DNA of 64,000 bases from Auanema rhodensis (GCA_964057225.1 OZ059895.1:16018001-16082000); one strand, 5' to 3'. Shown: positions 40,681 to 52,998, counted from the first letter of the stretch. Numbers and translations are program-made. Notes: generated by a model not told the origin, from the sequence alone.

Positions 40681-40733
40681 TCAATCTAAGGGTCAATAAC
40701 ATGGAACATTAATATCCAAATCAAGGATATTAC
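40681..40733. other. Junction filler with an 8-base hairpin
   Basis: 53 bases between the LTR and the array, including TAATATCC (40710-40717) and GGATATTA (40725-40732), a perfect inverted repeat with a 7-base loop. Confidence 0.5.
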
Positions 40734-40964
40734 ATGTTTTCTTCCAGGTAATGCCCTGAGGGTTAAATTATCCGTAAATGTATTGTTTCATTGGCTAAAT
40801 AGTTGTGAACGGGATGGTCGCCAATACTTTCGGGTTCTTCCCGCTTGAGTTGCAATTAAAACCTGATCGAATGTTTTTCCTCAAGATTCAGAAATTGAAT
40901 AAAGTGAAACCCATATGAGATACCAAACAAGGTATGGCCTGTTAGACTCATTGAGTTGACCAAT

Positions 40965-41125
40965 AAACTTACCTGGCTGGGAGCTGCCCGCGATCATCAA
41001 GGCGGGCTCTCTACGAAGAGGCCTGATCATTGCACTTTTCGATTGGGCTGACCTGTATGGCAATCTCGAGTTGAGATTCGCCAACAGCTAAATTTTTGCG
41101 TTTGGGGATGCGTTCGCGCGTCCCT
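40965..41125 (+). ncRNA. U1 snRNA, array copy 21
   Basis: First copy after the second insertion; motifs intact. Confidence 0.94.
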
Positions 41126-41367
41126 TACAATCTCGAATATTAATTTCATGCTTGGTAATCAGAATATCGTGAGAGTTTCACGTGAAATCCACGTACATCC
41201 ACACGCTCACTTCATTTTTGAATTATAATAGCACTTGACCGGTTGTTCTTCATGTTATAAAATTACTTCTATACTACAATTTTTCTTTTCAGGAAATTGT
41301 GATCATTGAAGCCAAGGGAGAGACTTAGAATCGTAACGTTGGTATTCTGATAACGTGTAGTCTCATA

Positions 41368-41439
41368 TCCTCGGTAGTATAGTGGTGAGTATCCGCGTCT
41401 GTCACATGCGAGACCCGGGTTCAATTCCCGGCCGGGGAG
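41368..41439 (+). tRNA. tRNA-Asp(GTC), array copy 21
   Basis: Canonical. Number 20 is missing because its unit was disrupted. Confidence 0.97.
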
Positions 41440-41691
41440 AATGTTTTACACCTGTTCAGTATGTTTTCTTCCAGGTAATGCCCTGAGGGTTAAATTATCC
41501 GTAAATGTATTGTTTCATTGGCTAAATAGTTGTGAACGGGATGGTCGCCAGTACTTTCGGGTTCTTCCCGCTTGAGTTGCAATTAAAACCTGATCGAATG
41601 TTTTTCCTCAAGATTCAGAAATTGAATAAAGTGAAACCCATATGAGATACCAAACAAGGTATGGCCTGTTAGACTCATTGAGTTGACCAAT

Positions 41692-41852
41692 AAACTTACC
41701 TGGCTGGGAGCTGCCCGCGATCATCAAGGCGGGCTCTCTACGAAGAGGCCTGATCATTGCACTTTTCGATTGGGCTGACCTGTATGGCAATCTCGAGTTG
41801 AGATTCGCCAACAGCTAAATTTTTGCGTTTGGGGATGCGTTCGCGCGTCCCT
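41692..41852 (+). ncRNA. U1 snRNA, array copy 22
   Basis: Motifs intact. Confidence 0.94.
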
Positions 41853-42093
41853 TACAATCTGAAGTATAAATTTCATGCTTGGTAATCAGAATATCGTGAG
41901 AGTTTCACGTGAAATCCACGTACATCCACACGCTCACTTCATTTTTGAATTATAATAGCACTTGACCGGTTGTTCTTCATGTTATAAAATTACTTCTATA
42001 CTACAATTTTTCTTTTCAGGAAATTGTGATCATTGAAGCCAAGGGAGAGACTAGAATCGTAACGTTGGTATTCTGATAACGTGTAGTCTCATA

Positions 42094-42165
42094 TCCTCGG
42101 TAGTATAGTGGTGAGTATCCGCGTCTGTCACATGCGAGACCCGGGTTCAATTCCCGGCCGGGGAG
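42094..42165 (+). tRNA. tRNA-Asp(GTC), array copy 22
   Basis: Canonical; preceded by a one-base loss near 42051. Confidence 0.97.
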
Positions 42166-42417
42166 AATGTTTTACACCTGTTCAGTATGTTTTCTTCCAG
42201 GTAATGCCCTGAGGGTTAAATTATCCGTAAATGTATTGTTTCATTGGCTAAATAGTTGTGAACGGGATGGTCGCCAATACTTTCGGGTTCTTCCCGCTTG
42301 AGTTGCAATTAAAACCTGATCGAATGTTTTTCCTCAAGATTCAGAAATTGAATAAAGTGAAACCCATATGAGATACCAAACAAGGTATGGCCTGTTAGAC
42401 TCATTGAGTTGACCAAT

Positions 42418-42578
42418 AAACTTACCTGGCTGGGAGCTGCCCGCGATCATCAAGGCGGGCTCTCTACGAAGAGGCCTGATCATTGCACTTTTCGATTGGG
42501 CTGACCTGTATGGCAATCTCGAGTTGAGATTCGCCAACAGCTAAATTTTTGCGTTTGGGGATGCGTTCGCGCGTCCCT
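42418..42578 (+). ncRNA. U1 snRNA, array copy 23
   Basis: Motifs intact; spacing from copy 22 is 726. Confidence 0.94.
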
Positions 42579-42820
42579 TACAATCTCGAATATTAATTTC
42601 ATGCTTGGTAATCAGAATATCGTGAGAGTTTCACGTGAAATCCACGTACATCCACACGCTCACTTCATTTTTGAATTATAATAGCACTTGACCGGTTGTT
42701 CTTCATGTTATAAAATTACTTCTATACTACAATTTTTCTTTTCAGGAAATTGTGATCATTGAAGCCAAGGGAGAGACTTAGAATCGTAACGTTGGTATTC
42801 TGATAACGTGTAGTCTCATA

Positions 42821-42892
42821 TCCTCGGTAGTATAGTGGTGAGTATCCGCGTCTGTCACATGCGAGACCCGGGTTCAATTCCCGGCCGGGGAG
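42821..42892 (+). tRNA. tRNA-Asp(GTC), array copy 23
   Basis: Canonical sequence. Confidence 0.97.
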
Positions 42893-43144
42893 AATGTTTT
42901 ACACCTGTTCAGTATGTTTTCTTCCAGGTAATGCCCTGAGGGTTAAATTATCCGTAAATGTATTGTTTCATTGGCTAAATAGTTGTGAACGGGATGGTCG
43001 CCAATACTTTCGGGTTCTTCCCGCTTGAGTTGCAATTAAAACCTGATCGAATGTTTTTCCTCAAGATTCAGAAATTGAATAAAGTGAAACCCATATGAGA
43101 TACCAAACAAGGTATGGCCTGTTAGACTCATTGAGTTGACCAAT

Positions 43145-43305
43145 AAACTTACCTGGCTGGGAGCTGCCCGCGATCATCAAGGCGGGCTCTCTACGAAGAG
43201 GCCTGATCATTGCACTTTTCGATTGGGCTGACCTGTATGGCAATCTCGAGTTGAGATTCGCCAACAGCTAAATTTTTGCGTTTGGGGATGCGTTCGCGCG
43301 TCCCT
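43145..43305 (+). ncRNA. U1 snRNA, array copy 24
   Basis: Motifs intact. Confidence 0.94.
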
Positions 43306-43547
43306 TACAATCTCGAATATTAATTTCATGCTTGGTAATCAGAATATCGTGAGAGTTTCACGTGAAATCCACGTACATCCACACGCTCACTTCATTTTTG
43401 AATTATAATAGCACTTGACCGGTTGTTCTTCATGTTATAAAATTACTTCTATACTACAATTTTTCTTTTCAGGAAATTGTGATCATTGAAGCCAAGGGAG
43501 AGACTTAGAATCGTAACGTTGGTATTCTGATAACGTGTAGTCTCATA

Positions 43548-43619
43548 TCCTCGGTAGTATAGTGGTGAGTATCCGCGTCTGTCACATGCGAGACCCGGGT
43601 TCAATTCCCGGCCGGGGAG
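43548..43619 (+). tRNA. tRNA-Asp(GTC), array copy 24
   Basis: Canonical sequence. Confidence 0.97.
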
Positions 43620-43871
43620 AATGTTTTACACCTGTTCAGTATGTTTTCTTCCAGGTAATGCCCTGAGGGTTAAATTATCCGTAAATGTATTGTTTCATTG
43701 GCTAAATAGTTGTGAACGGGATGGTCGCCAATACTTTCGGGTTCTTCCCGCTTGAGTTGCAATTAAAACCTGATCGAATGTTTTTCCTCAAGATTCAGAA
43801 ATTGAATAAAGTGAAACCCATATGAGATACCAAACAAGGTATGGCCTGTTAGACTCATTGAGTTGACCAAT

Positions 43872-44032
43872 AAACTTACCTGGCTGGGAGCTGCCCGCGA
43901 TCATCAAGGCGGGCTCTCTACGAAGAGGCCTGATCATTGCACTTTTCGATTGGGCTGACCTGTATGGCAATCTCGAGTTGAGATTCGCCAACAGCTAAAT
44001 TTTTGCGTTTGGGGATGCGTTCGCGCGTCCCT
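43872..44032 (+). ncRNA. U1 snRNA, array copy 25
   Basis: Motifs intact. Confidence 0.94.
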
Positions 44033-44274
44033 TACAATCTCGAATATTAATTTCATGCTTGGTAATCAGAATATCGTGAGAGTTTCACGTGAAATCCACG
44101 TACATCCACACGCTCACTTCATTTTTGAATTATAATAGCACTTGACCGGTTGTTCTTCATGTTATAAAATTACTTCTATACTACAATTTTTCTTTTCAGG
44201 AAATTGTGATCATTGAAGCCAAGGGAGAGACTTAGAATCGTAACGTTGGTATTCTGATAACGTGTAGTCTCATA

Positions 44275-44346
44275 TCCTCGTTTGTATAGTGGTGAGTATC
44301 CGCGTCTGTCACATGCGAGACCCGGGTTCAATTCCCGGCCGGGGAG
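44275..44346 (+). tRNA. tRNA-Asp(GTC) variant, array copy 25
   Basis: Reads TCCTCGTTTGTATAG. Changes at positions 7 and 9 lose the last acceptor pair and alter the A-box start, so it is likely impaired. Confidence 0.9.
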
Positions 44347-44598
44347 AATGTTTTACACCTGTTCAGTATGTTTTCTTCCAGGTAATGCCCTGAGGGTTAA
44401 ATTATCCGTAAATGTATTGTTTCATTGGCTAAATAGTTGTGAACGGGATGGTCGCCAATACTTTCGGGTTCTTCCCGCTTGAGTTGCAATTAAAACCTGA
44501 TCGAATGTTTTTCCTCAAGATTCAGAAATTGAATAAAGTGAAACCCATATGAGATACCAAACAAGGTATGGCCTGTTAGACTCATTGAGTTGACCAAT

Positions 44599-44759
44599 AA
44601 ACTTACCTGGCTGGGAGCTGCCCGCGATCATCAAGGCGGGCTCTCTACGAAGAGGCCTGATCATTGCACTTTTCGATTGGGCTGACCTGTATGGCAATCT
44701 CGAGTTGAGATTCGCCAACAGCTAAATTTTTGCGTTTGGGGATGCGTTCGCGCGTCCCT
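44599..44759 (+). ncRNA. U1 snRNA, array copy 26
   Basis: Motifs intact. Confidence 0.94.
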
Positions 44760-45001
44760 TACAATCTCGAATATTAATTTCATGCTTGGTAATCAGAATA
44801 TCGTGAGAGTTTCACGTGAAATCCACGTACATCCACACGCTCACTTCATTTTTGAATTATAATAGCACTTGACCGGTTGTTCTTCATGTTATAAAATTAC
44901 TTCTATACTACAATTTTTCTTTTCAGGAAATTGTGATCATTGAAGCCAAGGGAGAGACTTAGAATCGTAACGTTGGTATTCTGATAACGTGTAGTCTCAT
45001 A

Positions 45002-45073
45002 TCCTCGGTAGTATAGTGGTGAGTATCCGCGTCTGTCACATGCGAGACCCGGGTTCAATTCCCGGCCGGGGAG
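45002..45073 (+). tRNA. tRNA-Asp(GTC), array copy 26
   Basis: Canonical sequence. Confidence 0.97.
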
Positions 45074-45325
45074 AATGTTTTACACCTGTTCAGTATGTTT
45101 TCTTCCAGGTAATGCCCTGAGGGTTAAATTATCCGTAAATGTATTGTTTCATTGGCTAAATAGTTGTGAACGGGATGGTCGCCAATACTTTCGGGTTCTT
45201 CCCGCTTGAGTTGCAATTAAAACCTGATCGAATGTTTTTCCTCAAGATTCAGAAATTGAATAAAGTGAAACCCATATGAGATACCAAACAAGGTATGGCC
45301 TGTTAGACTCATTGAGTTGACCAAT

Positions 45326-45486
45326 AAACTTACCTGGCTGGGAGCTGCCCGCGATCATCAAGGCGGGCTCTCTACGAAGAGGCCTGATCATTGCACTTTT
45401 CGATTGGGCTGACCTGTATGGCAATCTCGAGTTGAGATTCGCCAACAGCTAAATTTTTGCGTTTGGGGATGCGTTCGCGCGTCCCT
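45326..45486 (+). ncRNA. U1 snRNA, array copy 27
   Basis: Motifs intact; CTGAAGTATAAA spacer allele. Confidence 0.94.
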
Positions 45487-45728
45487 TACAATCTGAAGTA
45501 TAAATTTCATGCTTGGTAATCAGAATATCGTGAGAGTTTCACGTGAAATCCACGTACATCCACACGCTCACTTCATTTTTGAATTATAATAGCACTTGAC
45601 CGGTTGTTCTTCATGTTATAAAATTACTTCTATACTACAATTTTTCTTTTCAGGAAATTGTGATCATTGAAGCCAAGGGAGAGACTTAGAATCGTAACGT
45701 TGGTATTCTGATAACGTGTAGTCTCATA

Positions 45729-45800
45729 TCCTCGGTAGTATAGTGGTGAGTATCCGCGTCTGTCACATGCGAGACCCGGGTTCAATTCCCGGCCGGGGAG
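45729..45800 (+). tRNA. tRNA-Asp(GTC), array copy 27
   Basis: Canonical sequence. Confidence 0.97.
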
Positions 45801-46052
45801 AATGTTTTACACCTGTTCAGTATGTTTTCTTCCAGGTAATGCCCTGAGGGTTAAATTATCCGTAAATGTATTGTTTCATTGGCTAAATAGTTGTGAACGG
45901 GATGGTCGCCAATACTTTCGGGTTCTTCCCGCTTGAGTTGCAATTAAAACCTGATCGAATGTTTTTCCTCAAGATTCAGAAATTGAATAAAGTGAAACCC
46001 ATATGAGATACCAAACAAGGTATGGCCTGTTAGACTCATTGAGTTGACCAAT

Positions 46053-46213
46053 AAACTTACCTGGCTGGGAGCTGCCCGCGATCATCAAGGCGGGCTCTCT
46101 ACGAAGAGGCCTGATCATTGCACTTTTCGATTGGGCTGACCTGTATGGCAATCTCGAGTTGAGATTCGCCAACAGCTAAATTTTTGCGTTTGGGGATGCG
46201 TTCGCGCGTCCCT
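46053..46213 (+). ncRNA. U1 snRNA, array copy 28
   Basis: Motifs intact. Confidence 0.94.
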
Positions 46214-46455
46214 TACAATCTCGAATATTAATTTCATGCTTGGTAATCAGAATATCGTGAGAGTTTCACGTGAAATCCACGTACATCCACACGCTCACTT
46301 CATTTTTGAATTATAATAGCACTTGACCGGTTGTTCTTCATGTTATAAAATTACTTCTATACTACAATTTTTCTTTTCAGGAAATTGTGATCATTGAAGC
46401 CAAGGGAGAGACTTAGAATCGTAACGTTGGTATTCTGATAACGTGTAGTCTCATA

Positions 46456-46527
46456 TCCTCGGTAGTATAGTGGTGAGTATCCGCGTCTGTCACATGCGAG
46501 ACCCGGGTTCAATTCCCGGCCGGGGAG
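46456..46527 (+). tRNA. tRNA-Asp(GTC), array copy 28
   Basis: Canonical sequence. Confidence 0.97.
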
Positions 46528-46779
46528 AATGTTTTACACCTGTTCAGTATGTTTTCTTCCAGGTAATGCCCTGAGGGTTAAATTATCCGTAAATGTATTG
46601 TTTCATTGGCTAAATAGTTGTGAACGGGATGGTCGCCAATACTTTCGGGTTCTTCCCGCTTGAGTTGCAATTAAAACCTGATCGAATGTTTTTCCTCAAG
46701 ATTCAGAAATTGAATAAAGTGAAACCCATATGAGATACCAAACAAGGTATGGCCTGTTAGACTCATTGAGTTGACCAAT

Positions 46780-46940
46780 AAACTTACCTGGCTGGGAGCT
46801 GCCCGCGATCATCAAGGCGGGCTCTCTACGAAGAGGCCTGATCATTGCACTTTTCGATTGGGCTGACCTGTATGGCAATCTCGAGTTGAGATTCGCCAAC
46901 AGCTAAATTTTTGCGTTTGGGGATGCGTTCGCGCGTCCCT
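46780..46940 (+). ncRNA. U1 snRNA, array copy 29
   Basis: Motifs intact. Confidence 0.94.
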
Positions 46941-47182
46941 TACAATCTCGAATATTAATTTCATGCTTGGTAATCAGAATATCGTGAGAGTTTCACGTGA
47001 AATCCACGTACATCCACACGCTCACTTCATTTTTGAATTATAATAGCACTTGACCGGTTGTTCTTCATGTTATAAAATTACTTCTATACTACAATTTTTC
47101 TTTTCAGGAAATTGTGATCATTGAAGCCAAGGGAGAGACTTAGAATCGTAACGTTGGTATTCTGATAACGTGTAGTCTCATA

Positions 47183-47254
47183 TCCTCGGTAGTATAGTGG
47201 TGAGTATCCGCGTCTGTCACATGCGAGACCCGGGTTCAATTCCCGGCCGGGGAG
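47183..47254 (+). tRNA. tRNA-Asp(GTC), array copy 29
   Basis: Canonical sequence. Confidence 0.97.
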
Positions 47255-47506
47255 AATGTTTTACACCTGTTCAGTATGTTTTCTTCCAGGTAATGCCCTG
47301 AGGGTTAAATTATCCGTAAATGTATTGTTTCATTGGCTAAATAGTTGTGAACGGGATGGTCGCCAATACTTTCGGGTTCTTCCCGCTTGAGTTGCAATTA
47401 AAACCTGATCGAATGTTTTTCCTCAAGATTCAGAAATTGAATAAAGTGAAACCCATATGAGATACCAAACAAGGTATGGCCTGTTAGACTCATTGAGTTG
47501 ACCAAT

Positions 47507-47667
47507 AAACTTACCTGGCTGGGAGCTGCCCGCGATCATCAAGGCGGGCTCTCTACGAAGAGGCCTGATCATTGCACTTTTCGATTGGGCTGACCTGTAT
47601 GGCAATCTCGAGTTGAGATTCGCCAACAGCTAAATTTTTGCGTTTGGGGATGCGTTCGCGCGTCCCT
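47507..47667 (+). ncRNA. U1 snRNA, array copy 30
   Basis: Motifs intact. Confidence 0.94.
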
Positions 47668-47909
47668 TACAATCTCGAATATTAATTTCATGCTTGGTAA
47701 TCAGAATATCGTGAGAGTTTCACGTGAAATCCACGTACATCCACACGCTCACTTCATTTTTGAATTATAATAGCACTTGACCGGTTGTTCTTCATGTTAT
47801 AAAATTACTTCTATACTACAATTTTTCTTTTCAGGAAATTGTGATCATTGAAGCCAAGGGAGAGACTTAGAATCGTAACGTTGGTATTCTGATAACGTGT
47901 AGTCTCATA

Positions 47910-47981
47910 TCCTCGGTAGTATAGTGGTGAGTATCCGCGTCTGTCACATGCGAGACCCGGGTTCAATTCCCGGCCGGGGAG
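47910..47981 (+). tRNA. tRNA-Asp(GTC), array copy 30
   Basis: Canonical sequence. Confidence 0.97.
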
Positions 47982-48233
47982 AATGTTTTACACCTGTTCA
48001 GTATGTTTTCTTCCAGGTAATGCCCTGAGGGTTAAATTATCCGTAAATGTATTGTTTCATTGGCTAAATAGTTGTGAACGGGATGGTCGCCAGTACTTTC
48101 GGGTTCTTCCCGCTTGAGTTGCAATTAAAACCTGATCGAATGTTTTTCCTCAAGATTCAGAAATTGAATAAAGTGAAACCCATATGAGATACCAAACAAG
48201 GTATGGCCTGTTAGACTCATTGAGTTGACCAAT

Positions 48234-48394
48234 AAACTTACCTGGCTGGGAGCTGCCCGCGATCATCAAGGCGGGCTCTCTACGAAGAGGCCTGATCATT
48301 GCACTTTTCGATTGGGCTGACCTGTATGGCAATCTCGAGTTGAGATTCGCCAACAGCTAAATTTTTGCGTTTGGGGATGCGTTCGCGCGTCCCT
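48234..48394 (+). ncRNA. U1 snRNA, array copy 31
   Basis: Motifs intact. Confidence 0.94.
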
Positions 48395-48636
48395 TACAAT
48401 CTCGAATATTAATTTCATGCTTGGTAATCAGAATATCGTGAGAGTTTCACGTGAAATCCACGTACATCCACACGCTCACTTCATTTTTGAATTATAATAG
48501 CACTTGACCGGTTGTTCTTCATGTTATAAAATTACTTCTATACTACAATTTTTCTTTTCAGGAAATTGTGATCATTGAAGCCAAGGGAGAGACTTAGAAT
48601 CGTAACGTTGGTATTCTGATAACGTGTAGTCTCATA

Positions 48637-48708
48637 TCCTCGGTAGTATAGTGGTGAGTATCCGCGTCTGTCACATGCGAGACCCGGGTTCAATTCCCGG
48701 CCGGGGAG
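48637..48708 (+). tRNA. tRNA-Asp(GTC), array copy 31
   Basis: Canonical sequence. Confidence 0.97.
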
Positions 48709-48960
48709 AATGTTTTACACCTGTTCAGTATGTTTTCTTCCAGGTAATGCCCTGAGGGTTAAATTATCCGTAAATGTATTGTTTCATTGGCTAAATAGTT
48801 GTGAACGGGATGGTCGCCAGTACTTTCGGGTTCTTCCCGCTTGAGTTGCAATTAAAACCTGATCGAATGTTTTTCCTCAAGATTCAGAAATTGAATAAAG
48901 TGAAACCCATATGAGATACCAAACAAGGTATGGCCTGTTAGACTCATTGAGTTGACCAAT

Positions 48961-49121
48961 AAACTTACCTGGCTGGGAGCTGCCCGCGATCATCAAGGCG
49001 GGCTCTCTACGAAGAGGCCTGATCATTGCACTTTTCGATTGGGCTGACCTGTATGGCAATCTCGAGTTGAGATTCGCCAACAGCTAAATTTTTGCGTTTG
49101 GGGATGCGTTCGCGCGTCCCT
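48961..49121 (+). ncRNA. U1 snRNA, array copy 32
   Basis: Motifs intact; downstream TTTTAAAGTT marker variant. Confidence 0.94.
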
Positions 49122-49363
49122 TACAATCTGAAGTATAAATTTCATGCTTGGTAATCAGAATATCGTGAGAGTTTCACGTGAAATCCACGTACATCCACAC
49201 GCTCACTTCATTTTTGAATTATAATAGCACTTGACCGGTTGTTCTTCATGTTTTAAAGTTACTTCTATACTACAATTTTTCTTTTCAGGAAATTGTGATC
49301 ATTGAAGCCAAGGGAGAGACTTAGAATCGTAACGTTGGTATTCTGATAACGTGTAGTCTCATA

Positions 49364-49435
49364 TCCTCGGTAGTATAGTGGTGAGTATCCGCGTCTGTCA
49401 CATGCGAGACCCGGGTTCAATTCCCGGCCGGGGAG
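49364..49435 (+). tRNA. tRNA-Asp(GTC), array copy 32
   Basis: Canonical sequence. Confidence 0.97.
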
Positions 49436-49687
49436 AATGTTTTACACCTGTTCAGTATGTTTTCTTCCAGGTAATGCCCTGAGGGTTAAATTATCCGTAA
49501 ATGTATTGTTTCATTGGCTAAATAGTTGTGAACGGGATGGTCGCCAGTACTTTCGGGTTCTTCCCGCTTGAGTTGCAATTAAAACCTGATCGAATGTTTT
49601 TCCTCAAGATTCAGAAATTGAATAAAGTGAAACCCATATGAGATACCAAACAAGGTATGGCCTGTTAGACTCATTGAGTTGACCATT

Positions 49688-49848
49688 AAACTTACCTGGC
49701 TGGGAGCTGCCCGCGATCATCAAGGCGGGCTCTCTACGAAGAGGCCTGATCATTGCACTTTTCGATTGGGCTGACCTGTATGGCAATCTCGAGTTGAGAT
49801 TCGCCAACAGCTAAATTTTTGCGTTTGGGGATGCGTTCGCGCGTCCCT
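49688..49848 (+). ncRNA. U1 snRNA, array copy 33
   Basis: Motifs intact; downstream CACGTATATCC marker variant. Confidence 0.94.
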
Positions 49849-50090
49849 TACAATCTCGAATATTAATTTCATGCTTGGTAATCAGAATATCGTGAGAGTT
49901 TCACGTGAAATCCACGTATATCCACACGCTCACTTCATTTTTGAATTATAATAGCACTTGACCGGTTGTTCTTCATGTTATAAAATTACTTCTATACTAC
50001 AATTTTTCTTTTCAGGAAATTGTGATCATTGAAGCCAAGGGAGAGACTTAGAATCGTAACGTTGGTATTCTGATAACGTGTAGTCTCATA

Positions 50091-50162
50091 TCCTCGGTAG
50101 TATAGTGGTGAGTATCCGCGTCTGTCACATGCGAGACCCGGGTTTAATTCCCGGCCGGGGAG
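50091..50162 (+). tRNA. tRNA-Asp(GTC) variant, array copy 33
   Basis: T loop TTTAATT instead of TTCAATT (C56 to T at 50145). This hits both the B box and the tertiary contact to the D loop. Confidence 0.9.
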
Positions 50163-50414
50163 AATGTTTTACACCTGTTCAGTATGTTTTCTTCCAGGTA
50201 ATGCCCTGAGGGTTAAATTATCCGTAAATGTATTGTTTCATTGGCTAAATAGTTGTGAACGGGATGGTCGCCAATACTTTCGGGTTCTTCCCGCTTGAGT
50301 TGCAATTAAAACCTGATCGAATGTTTTTCCTCAAGATTCAGAAATTGAATAAAGTGAAACCCATATGAGATACCAAACAAGGTATGGCCTGTTAGACTCA
50401 TTGAGTTGACCATT

Positions 50415-50575
50415 AAACTTACCTGGCTGGGAGCTGCCCGCGATCATCAAGGCGGGCTCTCTACGAAGAGGCCTGATCATTGCACTTTTCGATTGGGCTG
50501 ACCTGTATGGCAATCTCGAGTTGAGATTCGCCAACAGCTAAATTTTTGCGTTTGGGGATGCGTTCGCGCGTCCCT
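50415..50575 (+). ncRNA. U1 snRNA, array copy 34
   Basis: Motifs intact. Confidence 0.94.
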
Positions 50576-50817
50576 TACAATCTGAAGTATAAATTTCATG
50601 CTTGGTAATCAGAATATCGTGAGAGTTTCACGTGAAATCCACGTACATCCACACGCTCACTTCATTTTTGAATTATAATAGCACTTGACCGGTTGTTCTT
50701 CATGTTATAAAATTACTTCTATACTACAATTTTTCTTTTCAGGAAATTGTGATCATTGAAGCCAAGGGAGAGACTTAGAATCGTAACGTTGGTATTCTGA
50801 TAACGTGTAGTCTCATA

Positions 50818-50889
50818 TCCTCGGTAGTATAGTGGTGAGTATCCGCGTCTGTCACATGCGAGACCCGGGTTCAATTCCCGGCCGGGGAG
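50818..50889 (+). tRNA. tRNA-Asp(GTC), array copy 34
   Basis: Canonical sequence. Confidence 0.97.
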
Positions 50890-51141
50890 AATGTTTTACA
50901 CCTGTTCAGTATGTTTTCTTCCAGGTAATGCCCTGAGGGTTAAATTATTCGTAAATGTATTGTTTCATTGGCTAAATAGTTGTGAACGGGATGGTCGCCA
51001 ATACTTTCGGGTTCTTCCCGCTTGAGTTGCAATTAAAACCTGATCGAATGTTTTTCCTCAAGATTCAGAAATTGAATAAAGTGAAACCCATATGAGATAC
51101 CAAACAAGGTATGGCCTGTTAGACTCATTGAGTTGACCATT

Positions 51142-51302
51142 AAACTTACCTGGCTGGGAGCTGCCCGCGATCATCAAGGCGGGCTCTCTACGAAGAGGCC
51201 TGATCATTGCACTTTTCGATTGGGCTGACTTGTATGGCAATCTCGAGTTGAGATTCGCCAACAGCTAAATTTTTGCGTTTGGGGATGCGTTCGCGCGTCC
51301 CT
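51142..51302 (+). ncRNA. U1 snRNA, array copy 35
   Basis: Carries the same GACTTG variant as copies 11 and 12. Confidence 0.93.
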
Positions 51303-51544
51303 TACAATCTGAAGTATAAATTTCATGCTTGGTAATCAGAATATCGTGAGAGTTTCACGTGAAATCCACGTACATCCACACGCTCACTTCATTTTTGAAT
51401 TATAATAGCACTTGACCGGTTGTTCTTCATGTTATAAAATTACTTCTATACTACAATTTTTCTTTTCAGGAAATTGTGATCATTGAAGCCAAGGGAGAGA
51501 CTTAGAATCGTAACGTTGGTATTCTGATAACGTGTAGTCTCATA

Positions 51545-51616
51545 TCCTCGGTAGTATAGTGGTGAGTATCCGCGTCTGTCACATGCGAGACCCGGGTTCA
51601 ATTCCCGGCCGGGGAG
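51545..51616 (+). tRNA. tRNA-Asp(GTC), array copy 35
   Basis: Canonical sequence. Confidence 0.97.
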
Positions 51617-51868
51617 AATGTTTTACACCTGTTCAGTATGTTTTCTTCCAGGTAATGCCCTGAGGGTTAAATTATCCGTAAATGTATTGTTTCATTGGCT
51701 AAATAGTTGTGAACGGGATGGTCGCCAGTACTTTCGGGTTCTTCCCGCTTGAGTTGCAATTAAAACCTGATCGAATGTTTTTCCTCAAGGTTCAGAAATT
51801 GAATAAAGTGAAACCCATATGAGATACCAAACAAGGTATGGCCTGTTAGACTCATTGAGTAGACCATT

Positions 51869-52029
51869 AAACTTACCTGGCTGGGAGCTGCCCGCGATCA
51901 TCAAGGCGGGCTCTCTACGAAGAGGCCTGATCATTGCACTTTTCGATTGGGCTGACCTGTATGGCAATCTCGAGTTGAGATTCGCCAACAGCTAAATTTT
52001 TGCGTTTGGGGATGCGTTCGCGCGTCCCT
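51869..52029 (+). ncRNA. U1 snRNA, array copy 36
   Basis: Motifs intact; AGTAGACC marker just upstream. Confidence 0.94.
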
Positions 52030-52271
52030 TACAATCTGAAGTATAAATTTCATGCTTGGTAATCAGAATATCGTGAGAGTTTCACGTGAAATCCACGTAC
52101 ATCCACACGCTCACTTCATTTTTGAATTATAATAGCACTTGACCGGTTGTTCTTCATGTTATAAAATTACTTCTATACTACAATTTTTCTTTTCAGGAAA
52201 TTGTGATCATTGAAGCCAAGGGAGAGACTTAGAATCGTAACGTTGGTATTCTGATAACGTGTAGTCTCATA

Positions 52272-52343
52272 TCCTCGGTAGTATAGTGGTGAGTATCCGC
52301 GTCTGTCACATGCGAGACCCGGGTTCAATTCCCGGCCGGGGAG
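52272..52343 (+). tRNA. tRNA-Asp(GTC), array copy 36
   Basis: Canonical sequence. Confidence 0.97.
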
Positions 52344-52595
52344 AATGTTTTACACCTGTTCAGTATGTTTTCTTCCAGGTAATGCCCTGAGTATTAAATT
52401 ATCCGTATATATGTTGTTTCATTGGCAAAATAGTTGTGAACGGGATGGTCGCCAATATTGTCGGGTTCTTCCAGCTTGAGTTGCAATTAAAACTTGATGG
52501 AATGTTTTTCCTCAAGATTCAGAAATTGAATAAAGTGAAACCCATATGAGATACCAAACAAGGTATGGCCTGTTAGACTCATTGAGTTGACCATT

Positions 52596-52756
52596 AAACT
52601 TACCTGGCTGGGAGCTGCCCGCGATCATCAAGGCGGGCTCTCTACGAAGAGGCCTGATCATTGCACTTTTCGATTGGGCTGACCTGTATGGCAATCTCGA
52701 GTTGAGATTCGCCAACAGCTAAATTTTTGCGTTTGGGGATGCGTTCGCGCGTCCCT
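52596..52756 (+). ncRNA. U1 snRNA, array copy 37
   Basis: Motifs intact; the 120 bases upstream are the most divergent in the array (GAGTATTAAATTATCC near 52391). Confidence 0.94.
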
Positions 52757-52998
52757 TACAATCTCGAATATTAATTTCATGCTTAGTAATCAGAATATCG
52801 TGAGAGTTTCACGTGAAATCCACGTACATCCACACGCTCACTTCATTTTTGAATTATAATAGCACTTGACCGGTTGTTCTTCATGTTATAAAATTACTTC
52901 TATACTACAATTTTTCTTTTCAGGAAATTGTGATCATTGAAGCCAAGGGAGAGACTTAGAATCGTAACGTTGGTATTCTGATAACGTGTAGTCTCATA

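Larger units (their letters stand above)
35006..40733 (+). mobile_element. Second insertion: foreign ORF plus decayed retroelement fragment
   Basis: Array sequence stops after GTGATCA (35005) and resumes at ATGTTTTCTTCC (40734). The unit has about 158 bases between these points, including the whole tRNA gene, so the insertion replaced them and did not duplicate a target. In order it contains the 1051-codon ORF, about 720 bases of AT-rich DNA, a remnant of the upstream frame, a broken gag, a polypurine-like run and one LTR. No pol and no 5' LTR are seen. Confidence 0.75.
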
